Source: UPXZ01 sp964634605 (lineage in GTDB: Bacteria > Bacteroidota > Bacteroidia > Bacteroidales > Paludibacteraceae). Taken from it: 64,000 nt of DNA. Both the position numbers and the translations under genes were made by a program. This document shows, one piece after another, positions 1 to 8,006 of the stretch. Position 1 is the stretch's first letter. Each line of letters begins with the position of its first letter. Location of the stretch: positions 1 through 64,000 of the forward strand of contig CAZWLJ010000009.1 of assembly GCA_964634605.1 (NCBI GenBank). Reading direction: 5' to 3'. Under the pieces are notes generated by a model, which worked only from the letters and a program-made list of their open reading frames with translations, was not told where the DNA came from and searched no databases.

Positions 1-125
1 GTTTCTACAGTTTTAATTTGAGTAACAACACAAGGACCTGCTTCGATAACAGTGCATGGTACATTTTTACCATCGGCACTGAAAACGGATGTCATTCCGA
101 TTTTTTTTCCTAATAATCCTGGCAT
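1..125 (-). CDS. rplC: 50S ribosomal protein L3, N-terminal fragment
   Basis: Reading the minus strand from the ATG at 125 gives a peptide beginning MPGLLGKKIGMTSVF and continuing through VPCTVIEAGPCVV. This is the classic start of ribosomal protein L3, which binds 23S rRNA near the peptidyl transferase centre. Only about 41 residues lie inside the window and the gene continues past base 1. It is the second S10-operon gene, about 100 bases downstream of rpsJ, so the str and S10 operons are contiguous here. Identification rests on the conserved N-terminus alone, but the gene order supports it strongly. Confidence 0.93.
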   Translation of the reverse strand, partial: MPGLLGKKIGMTSVFSADGKNVPCTVIEAGPCVVTQIKTVE

Positions 126-140
126 TTCAATTGTTATTAA

Positions 141-220
141 CCCCTAACCCCTAAAGGGGGATCGGTTTGTTTAAAAAATAATTATTATATTGTTTCCATA
201 ACCCCCTTCAGGGGGCAGGG
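141..220. repeat. Pair of short GC-rich palindromes between rpsJ and rplC
   Basis: Two small inverted repeats lie in the AT-rich spacer. One is CCCC-TAAA-GGGG at 148-159, preceded by another CCCC tract at 141-144. The other is CCCCC-TTCA-GGGGG at 202-215, followed by CAGGG. Both could fold into tight hairpins in the minus-strand transcript, but neither is followed by a U-tract. They resemble each other (C-run, 4-nt loop, G-run), so they may be copies of a dispersed palindromic repeat rather than operon-specific signals. That idea is an inference from two copies only. Confidence 0.5.
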
Positions 221-222
221 AA

Positions 223-528
223 TCACACTTTAATTTCTACTTCCACACCACTTGGCAGTTCGAGTTTCATCAGCGCATCCACTGTTTTGCTGGTTGAGCT
301 GTAGATATCGATCAGACGCTTGTAGGACGAAAGTTCAAACTGTTCGCGTGATTTTTTATTTACGAAAGTTGAACGGTTTACAGTAAAGATTTTCTTGTGA
401 GTTGGAAGTGGAATTGGTCCGCTTACTACAGCTCCTGTGGCTTTTACTGTTTTAACGATTTTCTCAGCTGATTTGTCAACGAGATTGTGATCGTACGATT
501 TCAGTTTAATTCTGATTTTTTGACTCAT
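223..528 (-). CDS. rpsJ: 30S ribosomal protein S10
   Basis: The 101-aa product matches S10 in length and sequence, with IRIKLKSYDHNLVDKSAEKI at the N-terminus and the SGPIPLPTHKKIFTVNRS loop that reaches into the 30S head. In other bacteria S10 also acts as NusE in transcription antitermination. It sits between fusA (127 bases upstream in the transcribed direction) and rplC (97 bases downstream), so it opens the S10 block directly after the str block. The spacer on the fusA side contains a perfect 10-bp hairpin. Nothing in the protein is unusual. Confidence 0.98.
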   Translation of the reverse strand: MSQKIRIKLKSYDHNLVDKSAEKIVKTVKATGAVVSGPIPLPTHKKIFTVNRSTFVNKKSREQFELSSYKRLIDIYSSTSKTVDALMKLELPSGVEVEIKV

Positions 529-563
529 TGTCTTTTTTTTAAGTTAATTATTTTGTTTATTTT

Positions 564-595
564 GTTTCACTTAAGAGTCATTCGCTAAGTGAAAC
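564..595 (-). promoter_or_regulatory. Hairpin between fusA and rpsJ
   Basis: GTTTCACTTA at 564-573 pairs perfectly with TAAGTGAAAC at 586-595 across a 12-nt loop. In the minus-strand transcript it lies about 60 nt after the fusA stop and 36 nt before the rpsJ start. The bases after it are A-rich rather than U-rich, so it is not a textbook intrinsic terminator. It could be a processing, stabilising or attenuation element at the str/S10 junction. Only the structure is seen; the role is inferred. Confidence 0.5.
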
Positions 596-655
596 TTTAA
601 TTTATTTATTCAATAGTCCCTTACCCTGTTGATAAGAAAACCTGAAAATTCTGAT

Positions 656-2773
656 TTACAATAAATCGGATCTGCCTCCGGCAGTTTCTACCACTTGTTT
701 GGCAAGTGATGCTGACACTTCGGCATAATATGAAAATTCCATTGAGGAAGTTGCACGTCCGGAAGTGATTGTACGCAACGCAGTTACATAGCCAAACATT
801 TCGGAAAGAGGCACTTTGGCTTTTACAATTCTGGCTCCCGTACGGCTCGAATCCATACCTTCCACGTGTCCGCGACGCTTGTTCAGGTCACCGATTACGT
901 CTCCCATGCTTTCGTCGGGAGTTACCACTTCAATTTTCATGATTGGTTCGAGAAGTACTGGTCTTGCTTTCGCGCAGGCGGTCTTGTAGGCAATCTGTGC
1001 GCAAATTTCAAAGGACAACTGATCAGAATCCACCGGGTGGAATGATCCGTCGAGAAGTGTAACCTTGAGTGAATCCATCGGATAACCGGCAAGCACTCCG
1101 TTTTTCATAGCGGTCTGGAAACCTTTTTGAACAGCCGGAATGTATTCTTTCGGGATATTACCTCCTTTTACCACATCTACAAACTGCAAGGATCCTTCAA
1201 AATCTTTATCTGCCGGTTCGACTTTCACGATAATATCGGCAAACTTACCACGACCACCGGATTGTTTTTTGTAAACCTCACGTATTTCTACCGGCTGTGT
1301 AATAGCTTCCTTGTATGATACCTGCGGACGACCCTGGTTACATTCAACTTTGAACTCGCGTTTCAGACGGTCAATGATAATTTCGAGGTGAAGTTCACCC
1401 ATTCCGCTGATTACGGTTTGACCTGTTTGCTCATCGGTACGAACAGTGAAAGTGGGATCTTCTTCAGCAAGCTTTGACAAGCCCATTCCAAGTTTGTCCA
1501 TATCTTTCTGAGTCTTGGGTTCTACCGTGATTCCGATTACAGGATCCGGGAAATCCATCGATTCGAGCACAATAGGATGTGCTTCCTCGCACAGTGTATC
1601 GCCAGTGCGGATATCCTTGAATCCGACTCCTGCGCCTATATCACCTGCATGAATGGTTTCAACAGGATTCTGTTTATTGGAGTGCATCTGGAAAATACGT
1701 GAAATACGTTCTTTTTTCTCAGAACGTGTATTGTACACATATGATCCGGCGTCCAGTTTTCCGGAGTAAACTCTGAAGAAACAAAGACGGCCTACATAAG
1801 GGTCGGTGGCAATTTTGAATGCAAGCGCACACAACGGTTCGCTTACACTTGGATGACGTACCACTTCCTTGTTTTCAAAACGCGGGTCGGTACCGACAAT
1901 TTCGGGAGTATCAAGCGGACTTGGCAGATATGCACAAACAGCATCAAGCATGGTTTGAACGCCTTTATTCTTGAATGAAGAACCGCAAATCATCGGGTTT
2001 ATTTTCATTTCGAGAGTTCCTTTACGGATTGCTGCCTTGATTTCTTCTTCTGTGAGTGCATCAGGATCATCAAAAAATTTCTCCATCACCACATCATCAA
2101 ATTCAGCACAGGCTTCAAGCATTTTTTCTCTCCATTCTTTTGCTTCATCCAGCAATTCGGCAGGAATTTCTTCCACATCGTACTTAGCACCCATGGTTTC
2201 GTCGTGCCAGAGAATTGCTTTCATGCTTATCAAATCGATAACACCTTTGAATTTTTCTTCAGCGCCTATCGGAATCTGAATCGGACACGGTGTTGCTCCC
2301 AGAACGTCTTTTACCTGGCGTACAACTTCGTAGAAATCGGCTCCCGAACGGTCCATTTTATTTACATAACCGATACGCGGAACATTGTATTTGTCAGCCT
2401 GTCTCCATACGGTTTCAGACTGTGGTTCCACTCCTCCCACGGCACAGAATGCAGCTACCGCACCATCAAGGATACGCAGCGAGCGTTCCACCTCGACTGT
2501 AAAGTCTACGTGTCCCGGAGTGTCTATTAAATTGATTTTATATTTATCGCCCTGGTAGTTCCATGATGTAGTGGTGGCGGCAGAGGTTATTGTAATACCT
2601 CTTTCCTGCTCCTGCTCCATCCAGTCCATAGTGGCGGCTCCATCGTGAACTTCACCGATTTTGTGGGTCAAACCCGTATAAAAAAGGATTCGTTCGGATG
2701 TTGTTGTTTTACCGGCATCAATGTGAGCCATAATACCGATATTTCTGTTGAAATTTAAATCTCCTTTTGACAT
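656..2773 (-). CDS. fusA: Translation elongation factor G
   Basis: The 705-aa product is a full-length EF-G, the GTPase that drives tRNA-mRNA translocation and, with RRF, ribosome recycling. GTP-binding motifs are in place near the N-terminus: AHIDAGKTT (P-loop), DTPGHVDF (switch II) and NKMD. Domains II-V follow, with the usual TGDTLC, MGELHLEIIIDRL and YVTALRT blocks. It lies in the str operon between rpsG (48 bases upstream) and rpsJ. Many Bacteroidota carry a second, divergent EF-G elsewhere; the operon position and standard motifs mark this as the canonical copy. No residue anomalies were noticed. Confidence 0.98.
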   Translation of the reverse strand: MSKGDLNFNRNIGIMAHIDAGKTTTSERILFYTGLTHKIGEVHDGAATMDWMEQEQERGITITSAATTTSWNYQGDKYKINLIDTPGHVDFTVEVERSLRILDGAVAAFCAVGGVEPQSETVWRQADKYNVPRIGYVNKMDRSGADFYEVVRQVKDVLGATPCPIQIPIGAEEKFKGVIDLISMKAILWHDETMGAKYDVEEIPAELLDEAKEWREKMLEACAEFDDVVMEKFFDDPDALTEEEIKAAIRKGTLEMKINPMICGSSFKNKGVQTMLDAVCAYLPSPLDTPEIVGTDPRFENKEVVRHPSVSEPLCALAFKIATDPYVGRLCFFRVYSGKLDAGSYVYNTRSEKKERISRIFQMHSNKQNPVETIHAGDIGAGVGFKDIRTGDTLCEEAHPIVLESMDFPDPVIGITVEPKTQKDMDKLGMGLSKLAEEDPTFTVRTDEQTGQTVISGMGELHLEIIIDRLKREFKVECNQGRPQVSYKEAITQPVEIREVYKKQSGGRGKFADIIVKVEPADKDFEGSLQFVDVVKGGNIPKEYIPAVQKGFQTAMKNGVLAGYPMDSLKVTLLDGSFHPVDSDQLSFEICAQIAYKTACAKARPVLLEPIMKIEVVTPDESMGDVIGDLNKRRGHVEGMDSSRTGARIVKAKVPLSEMFGYVTALRTITSGRATSSMEFSYYAEVSASLAKQVVETAGGRSDLL

Positions 2774-2821
2774 TAATCTTTCTTCTTACCTATATAACTA
2801 ATACCTCTATCTTTTTTCCAA

Positions 2822-3298
2822 TTAAAATCTGAAATGTGCAAACGCTCTGTTGGCTTCGGCCATGCGGTGCATATCTTCCTTACGTTTGAACGAACCTCCC
2901 TGATTATTGAACGCGTCAATAATTTCGGCAGCCAGTTTATCAGCCATCGAACGACCGCCGCGTTTACGGGCGTAAAGTATAAGATTTTTCATTGAAATTG
3001 ATTCTTTCCTGTCAGGACGAATTTCGGTTGGAACCTGGAATGTAGCACCACCTACACGGCGTGATTTAACTTCCACAAGCGGAGTGATGTTTTCAAGAGC
3101 TTTTTTCCAGATTTCGAGGGGGGCTTTTTCTTCATTCGGAAGTTTGGTTTTCACAACTTCCAGTGCATCGTAAAAAATGCTGAAAGCTATTGACTTTTTG
3201 CCATCGAACATCAAATGGTTTACGAATTTGGTAACCATTGATTCATTAAAAACCGGATCGGGCAAAATGATCCTTTTTTTCGGTTTTGTCTTTCTCAT
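2822..3298 (-). CDS. rpsG: 30S ribosomal protein S7
   Basis: The 158-aa product has the S7 signatures GGATFQVPTEIRPDRK and RGGRSMADKLAAEIIDAFNN, and ends FKRKEDMHRMAEANRAFAHF. S7 binds the 3' major domain of 16S rRNA and nucleates assembly of the 30S head; in enterobacteria it also represses its own operon. Here it follows rpsL after a 185-base spacer, long for the str operon and including a weak 6-bp inverted repeat around 3400-3417. It precedes fusA by 48 bases. The protein is normal in length and sequence. Confidence 0.98.
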   Translation of the reverse strand: MRKTKPKKRIILPDPVFNESMVTKFVNHLMFDGKKSIAFSIFYDALEVVKTKLPNEEKAPLEIWKKALENITPLVEVKSRRVGGATFQVPTEIRPDRKESISMKNLILYARKRGGRSMADKLAAEIIDAFNNQGGSFKRKEDMHRMAEANRAFAHFRF

Positions 3299-3483
3299 TT
3301 TTGTAAAATTTCCGTTTTTGTTTTTTAGTTGCTTTTAGTTACTTCAACTACTCCTCCGAGTCGTTTACTCAACTTTCATCTGCTACCTTAAAACTCAAAC
3401 AAGTTGTTTAAAACTTGATTTTGTTAATTTCTTTTTGTTAGAATTTCTGAAGATGTCAGAACGTTTAATTCACCGGTGATGAA

Positions 3484-3906
3484 TTATTTTTTCTTTGCTG
3501 GTGCACCCTTAACTGCTCCTTTTGCTGCTGCTCCCGGTTTCGGGCGTTTAGCTCCGTATTTTGAACGACGCTGGGTACGGCCGTTTACACCGGCTGTATC
3601 CAATGTACCGCGAACCACGTGGTAACGTACACCCGGAAGGTCTTTAACACGACCACCACGAACCATCACGATGGAGTGTTCCTGTAAGTTGTGTCCTTCA
3701 CCCGGAATGTAAGCATTTACTTCTTTCTGATTCGTCAAACGTACACGAGCTACTTTTCGCATTGCAGAATTAGGCTTCTTAGGAGTAGTTGTATAAACAC
3801 GTACACAAACACCACGACGCTGCGGACATGAATCCAAAGCCGGTGATTTACTTTTGTCGATAAGTTCTACTCTTCCTTTTCTAACTAATTGCTGAATTGT
3901 AGGCAT
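3484..3906 (-). CDS. rpsL: 30S ribosomal protein S12
   Basis: The 140-aa product is S12, the decoding-centre protein. It has the conserved TTPKKPNSAMRKVARVRL and HNLQEHSIVMVRGGRVKDLP blocks. The lysines in both loops (TPKKPNS and GRVKDLPG), where streptomycin-resistance substitutions usually arise, are wild-type. The C-terminus extends past the common core as an Ala/Gly/Pro/Lys-rich tail ending APAKKK, giving roughly 15 residues more than E. coli S12. It is the first gene of the str operon, about 70 bases downstream of a good promoter. Confidence 0.98.
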   Translation of the reverse strand: MPTIQQLVRKGRVELIDKSKSPALDSCPQRRGVCVRVYTTTPKKPNSAMRKVARVRLTNQKEVNAYIPGEGHNLQEHSIVMVRGGRVKDLPGVRYHVVRGTLDTAGVNGRTQRRSKYGAKRPKPGAAAKGAVKGAPAKKK

Positions 3907-3974
3907 TTCTTTTCTTCTGTTTGTTTAATAAATACTTATAAATTATCCATTTAGATTTTCTCCAAAACGGGTTG

Positions 3975-4004
3975 CAAAGGTACGAAGTTTTTTTTAATCA
4001 ACAA
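3975..4004 (-). promoter_or_regulatory. Bacteroidota-type promoter of the str operon
   Basis: On the minus strand a -7 box TACCTTTG (plus-strand 3975-3982) is preceded, 19 nt upstream, by a TTGTTG -33 element (plus 3999-4004). This fits the Bacteroidota sigma-ABfr consensus TTTG-N19/20-TAnnTTTG. It would start transcription roughly 60-65 nt before the rpsL ATG at 3906. It is the best-matching promoter in the window. Confidence 0.7.
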
Positions 4005-4129
4005 TAGTTGTCATCATTATTTTTTACATATTTCTTTCAAATGCTTTATTGAATGTAATTAGAGACAATAAAAACGGATCTGAACAATGATAATGCTTCC
4101 TGTTTTTTTAAACTTATTTTTCCAGTCGG

Positions 4130-6964
4130 TTACCTGGCTATTTTATAACTCTCCGAATGTCCTCTGCCGGCTACCTGCAGAATAAAGATTCCTTTTGATT
4201 CAACCGGCAAAGTGAGTGTGCTGCCGCTTGCAGTGGTACTCATAACAACGGAGCCTGTGACCGAAAACAACCGGACGGATTCATCTCCCTTCAGATTACT
4301 TATCTGAATTCCGGCAGGAGTGTTTGTTATGTGGTATGTATGTAAATGGAGTTGCGGATTGCCGGTACTTGATGTTGAGACCAGAACAGGTTCGGAAAAT
4401 CCTGAGACTGAGTTTCCCCGGTTTGCTTTCACCCGATAATAATATACTGAATTTGAGCCGAGTCCTTCCACCGTCGACTGATTTCCGGTTACGAGCTTAT
4501 TTTTTATCACAAAAACGGTATCCACGCTGCCATGTTCAATCGTCACATCATCCAGGGCGAGATTTCCGGCAACTTTAGAGTAAGTGAATTTCACGGCTGT
4601 ATATCCTTTTTCTTTTGAGAATGTATAAGCCGGATAATATTTCGAAGTATTCACATAACCTATATTGTCGATCAGATTCCAGCCGGACTGATTTTGTGCT
4701 TCCACTTTCAGGTACGAGCCCGTTCCGGATGATGCATAACGGTACATAAAATTCAGTTTACTGATAATATCCGGGAAGGGTTTGGTTTGCAACCATTCAA
4801 CAATATTATTATCATTTTTAAATGCAATTGAAGGAATATTTGTTCCTGAACTGGTTGTAGTTGTGTAAATTCCACTTGCATTGCCTGTCCATCCGGTAGG
4901 AAGTGGCTTGCCGTTTGAACCTACCTGTGTAAATTCTTCCGTTTCAGAATTAATCCGTCCCGACAACTGGTACACATCCAGATAATAACCCGTGGCATAG
5001 GGTACATCTTCCCAGTTGGCAACGAAAGACGTACTTCCGGTTTCGGTGGCTGCCATGGCGATGGGAGTTTGCAATCCGCTGGTTATCAGGCGTTGCGTAT
5101 TTACAGATGGCACTACTACCCCGCTTCTATAGGAGGTGACACTGTAAGTATAGTTTTCGTTGGGATTAAGATTTTCAGCTACCAACCAATTGGTAATTCC
5201 GACGGATTTATCTTTGAAAATAAAATTACTTTCCGGAGCAAAATTCATGGTATGAGTACCAATTTTGTCCAGTTGAATAAATGGAAATTCCGCCCATTCT
5301 TCCAATTTAAAAGTACTGGATGGGTGTGTAATACCTGCTTTTCGTTTCAATATTTTTTCACCGCCCCATCGGAAGTCAGCTCCGCCATTTAGTTTCCCGA
5401 CTACGTCAATCTGTACTCCGTTTCGGAAAAGAGCCACAGCATCATTCCCGTTGAAACTGGTTATTGTATCCCGCAACAAATCAGCTTTAGCTCTTAATTC
5501 AGTGTTTGTTGAGCTACTATTCACTATTACATAAGTCTTATTATTTTGTAAAGTACCAAACAATTTCAGTGATGTTTCGTATTCGCCATATCCGTTCGAT
5601 TGTTTTTTCAGCGAATAATTCGACAAATCAATTGTAGCACCCGTTCCGTTGTACAATTCAATGGCCTTATCGAAGGAATCTCCTTCGAGATACCCGGAAA
5701 TAATCAGATTTCCTGCTTTCATATCTCCCTGATACAGTGAAACGGTATAATTAGTTGCATAGGGGTCTTCCAGCCAGTGAAGAGTACCTCCTACAGGTGT
5801 CAATTCGGTCGGTTCCATGGCAATAAATTCGGAAGTGGCAAGTCCTCTCACCGGAATACGGGTTATCTCAGTCAGTCCTCCACCCTGAATAAGCAATGTA
5901 TCAACCGTAGTTCCCGCAACGGTGGGCAAGTAATTCACCTGCAGATTAAAACCGGTTTGTGCATCAGCTACTGAAATATTGGTCGATGAAAGCGTTAATG
6001 AAGGACTGTTTCTCAAAAAGGATAAAGTCAATGGTGAGGTGATATTAACCCCTTCGATGCTGAAATTCAGCGATTTGGTTGCATTCAATAATATTACCCC
6101 GAAATCCAGCTTGAACTTGCGGCGCGGCGCTACCAGAAACGCACCAGTTTCTTCGGGATAAGTAAAAGCATTGAGGGTATCTTTGCCCCAGATGTACGAA
6201 TCAAGTTCCGGAAAATCAATGAAAGGATTCCGGTTGCCCTGAATAGTATAAATGCTGTCATTGCGGTCCTGTTCTTTCCGGCTGACAGGATCTTCCCTGC
6301 TCCATTTCATCAGCAAATCAACAGCCCAGGGTTTCCAGGCAGGATATACCGTCCTGAAAAGCATGGGTGAGTCCCATAGAGGTGCCAGATTTTCATAGAT
6401 TGTACTAATATAAAAATAAGAACGGGCAAAATCACCTTTATATTCATCAGCAGGTTCAAAACAGTTGCCGTAGTAATCGGTACCGAATCCGTTCATCCCG
6501 ATTTTTGATGTACCGTTATCATACATGGGTGATCCCTGCACTTCGCCGAGTGGCAGGTTGTTTTTGATTCCGTTGGTATAAGCATCAGCAGGATAAAGAT
6601 GGAAAAGATCCTTGTAAGCCATATTTTCATATGAGCCCCACCAGCTTTTGGGGAATGAATGTTCGATAGCCATTCCGTCTACCGAATTGTAGCCATTGAA
6701 ATTTCGGACAGTATTTGAATACATATCTTTTACAGTTCCGTCAGTATTCCGGTCAGCAGAATAAAATCCCTGCCAGGTAAATCCGGGTCCGCTACCATAG
6801 TCGAGCACTGTAAGCGGTGAGGAAATTTCACTTAAAATACTTTTCAGTTCGGCTTTTTTCTTTCCGAGGGTAAAATGATAATAACCTGACGGAATAGCAC
6901 CCTGAACCGAAAGTGAACAACCGGATATCGCTGCAAGCAGGATAAGTTTTCTGAATAATTTCAT
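4130..6964 (-). CDS. T9SS-exported endonuclease I with lamin-tail and FN3-like domains
   Basis: The 944-aa protein begins with a signal peptide (about residues 1-22). An endonuclease I (EndA/Vvn-type beta-beta-alpha-metal) domain follows to about residue 290; MAIEHSFPKSWWG carries the catalytic His and DLFHLYPADAYTNGIKNNLP follows it. After a beta-rich linker comes a lamin-tail-like domain (about 410-570, with AIELYNGTGATIDLSNYSL). Two FN3-like segments flank a jelly-roll-like region, and the last 75 residues are a T9SS type A sorting domain ending in a Lys/Arg-rich tail. It is predicted to be a secreted or surface nuclease for extracellular DNA or RNA, for phosphate and nucleoside scavenging. 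It stands alone with its own upstream -7 box. Confidence 0.85.
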   Translation of the reverse strand: MKLFRKLILLAAISGCSLSVQGAIPSGYYHFTLGKKKAELKSILSEISSPLTVLDYGSGPGFTWQGFYSADRNTDGTVKDMYSNTVRNFNGYNSVDGMAIEHSFPKSWWGSYENMAYKDLFHLYPADAYTNGIKNNLPLGEVQGSPMYDNGTSKIGMNGFGTDYYGNCFEPADEYKGDFARSYFYISTIYENLAPLWDSPMLFRTVYPAWKPWAVDLLMKWSREDPVSRKEQDRNDSIYTIQGNRNPFIDFPELDSYIWGKDTLNAFTYPEETGAFLVAPRRKFKLDFGVILLNATKSLNFSIEGVNITSPLTLSFLRNSPSLTLSSTNISVADAQTGFNLQVNYLPTVAGTTVDTLLIQGGGLTEITRIPVRGLATSEFIAMEPTELTPVGGTLHWLEDPYATNYTVSLYQGDMKAGNLIISGYLEGDSFDKAIELYNGTGATIDLSNYSLKKQSNGYGEYETSLKLFGTLQNNKTYVIVNSSSTNTELRAKADLLRDTITSFNGNDAVALFRNGVQIDVVGKLNGGADFRWGGEKILKRKAGITHPSSTFKLEEWAEFPFIQLDKIGTHTMNFAPESNFIFKDKSVGITNWLVAENLNPNENYTYSVTSYRSGVVVPSVNTQRLITSGLQTPIAMAATETGSTSFVANWEDVPYATGYYLDVYQLSGRINSETEEFTQVGSNGKPLPTGWTGNASGIYTTTTSSGTNIPSIAFKNDNNIVEWLQTKPFPDIISKLNFMYRYASSGTGSYLKVEAQNQSGWNLIDNIGYVNTSKYYPAYTFSKEKGYTAVKFTYSKVAGNLALDDVTIEHGSVDTVFVIKNKLVTGNQSTVEGLGSNSVYYYRVKANRGNSVSGFSEPVLVSTSSTGNPQLHLHTYHITNTPAGIQISNLKGDESVRLFSVTGSVVMSTTASGSTLTLPVESKGIFILQVAGRGHSESYKIAR

Positions 6965-6995
6965 CGTTTAAGTGTTTTATTGGAGATATTTTTTT

Positions 6996-7003
6996 CAAAT
7001 ATA
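6996..7003 (-). promoter_or_regulatory. Candidate -7 box for the endonuclease gene
   Basis: The plus strand reads CAAATATA, giving minus-strand TATATTTG, a match to TAnnTTTG about 32 bases before the ATG at 6964. No convincing TTG-type -33 element is seen at 19-21 nt, so this is supported by the -7 box and position only. Confidence 0.4.
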
Positions 7004-7029
7004 ACTATATATGAGTACTTTAAGAAAAA

Positions 7030-7068
7030 ATCAAACTCTTTTATCATTTTTTGACAAAAGAGTTTGAT
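7030..7068 (-). terminator. Intrinsic terminator after aguB
   Basis: A 13-bp perfect stem, ATCAAACTCTTTT at 7030-7042 with its complement at 7056-7068, closes a 13-nt loop. On the minus strand it is followed directly by a T-run (TTTTTTCTT). It lies 26 bases past the aguB stop and ends the acyltransferase-aguA-aguB transcription unit. Confidence 0.8.
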
Positions 7069-7093
7069 TCTGATCGTGATGTACGTATTCGTT

Positions 7094-7966
7094 TCATTTC
7101 CACCTTTTGATAATGTCCGGGTAAGCATCGATTCTCCTGTCGCGAAAAAAAGGCCACCAGCGGCGAACCGTTTCTGTACGTTTCAGATCTACATCCAGGA
7201 CTATGTTTTCATCGTGACTGTCGGATGCCCTGCAAAGTATTTCGCCCTGCTGCCCGGCTATGAAGCTGTTTCCCCAAAATTGAATTCCCTTGGTAATACC
7301 CGAAGGATCAGCCTCGTATCCCACCCTGTTGGACGAAACCACAGGGATTCCGTTTGCCACGGCATGCGAGCGCTGAATGGTAATCCACGCATCAAGCTGA
7401 CGTTCCTTTTCTTCTGCTTTATCCGAACTTTCCCAGCCGATGGCAGTAGGATAAATCAGCAGTTCGGCTCCTCCCATTGCCATCAGACGTGCTGCTTCGG
7501 GATACCACTGATCCCAGCATACGAGTACACCTAATTTCCCTACGGAAGTTTGAATGGGTTCAAATCCCAGGTCGCCGGGTGTGAAATAGAACTTTTCGTA
7601 GTAGGCCGGATCGTCGGGAATATGCATTTTCCGGTACATTCCGGCTATACTTCCATCTTTTTCGAGCACTACTGCTGTATTGTGATACAAACCTGCTGCG
7701 CGTTTTTCGAACAGGGACAATACGATAACAACTCCGAGTTCTGCTGCCAGTTTACCGTATTGCCTGGTAGAAGGGCCCGGAATCGTTTCTGCCTGGTCGA
7801 AAACAGAGACATCTTCGGTCTGGCAAAAGTACAGACCGTTGTGGAGTTCCTGCAAGACAACAAGTTCAGCACCCATTGAAGCACAGTGGCGAATGTTATT
7901 TACAGTTTTCTGTATATTCTGTGCAATGTTGGCAGTGTTTGATTGCTGGATTAATGCTATTTTCAT
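7094..7966 (-). CDS. aguB: N-carbamoylputrescine amidase
   Basis: The 290-aa protein is a nitrilase-superfamily carbon-nitrogen hydrolase. The Glu-Lys-Cys triad is visible as E40 (VVLQELHN), K113 (YRKMHIPDD) and C150 (GVLVCWDQWYPEAAR). The HNGLYFCQ, YEKFYFTPGD and IQFWGNSFI segments are typical of the plant/bacterial N-carbamoylputrescine amidases. It hydrolyses N-carbamoylputrescine to putrescine, CO2 and ammonia. The gene lies 40 bases downstream of agmatine deiminase, which supplies its substrate, and is followed by an intrinsic terminator. The pairing makes the assignment secure. Together the two genes give an ornithine-independent route to putrescine. Confidence 0.93.
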   Translation of the reverse strand: MKIALIQQSNTANIAQNIQKTVNNIRHCASMGAELVVLQELHNGLYFCQTEDVSVFDQAETIPGPSTRQYGKLAAELGVVIVLSLFEKRAAGLYHNTAVVLEKDGSIAGMYRKMHIPDDPAYYEKFYFTPGDLGFEPIQTSVGKLGVLVCWDQWYPEAARLMAMGGAELLIYPTAIGWESSDKAEEKERQLDAWITIQRSHAVANGIPVVSSNRVGYEADPSGITKGIQFWGNSFIAGQQGEILCRASDSHDENIVLDVDLKRTETVRRWWPFFRDRRIDAYPDIIKRWK

Positions 7967-7970
7967 TTTG

Positions 7971-7998
7971 AATACGAATTAATACGAATTATACGAAC
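7971..7998. repeat. Short tandem repeat in the aguA-aguB spacer
   Basis: The 10-bp unit AATACGAATT occurs twice in tandem (7971-7980 and 7981-7990), followed by a partial ATACGAAC copy to 7998. It fills most of the 40-base spacer just upstream of the aguB start codon. Its function is unknown; it may be slippage-generated. Confidence 0.55.
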
Positions 7999-8006
7999 AA
8001 CACAAA

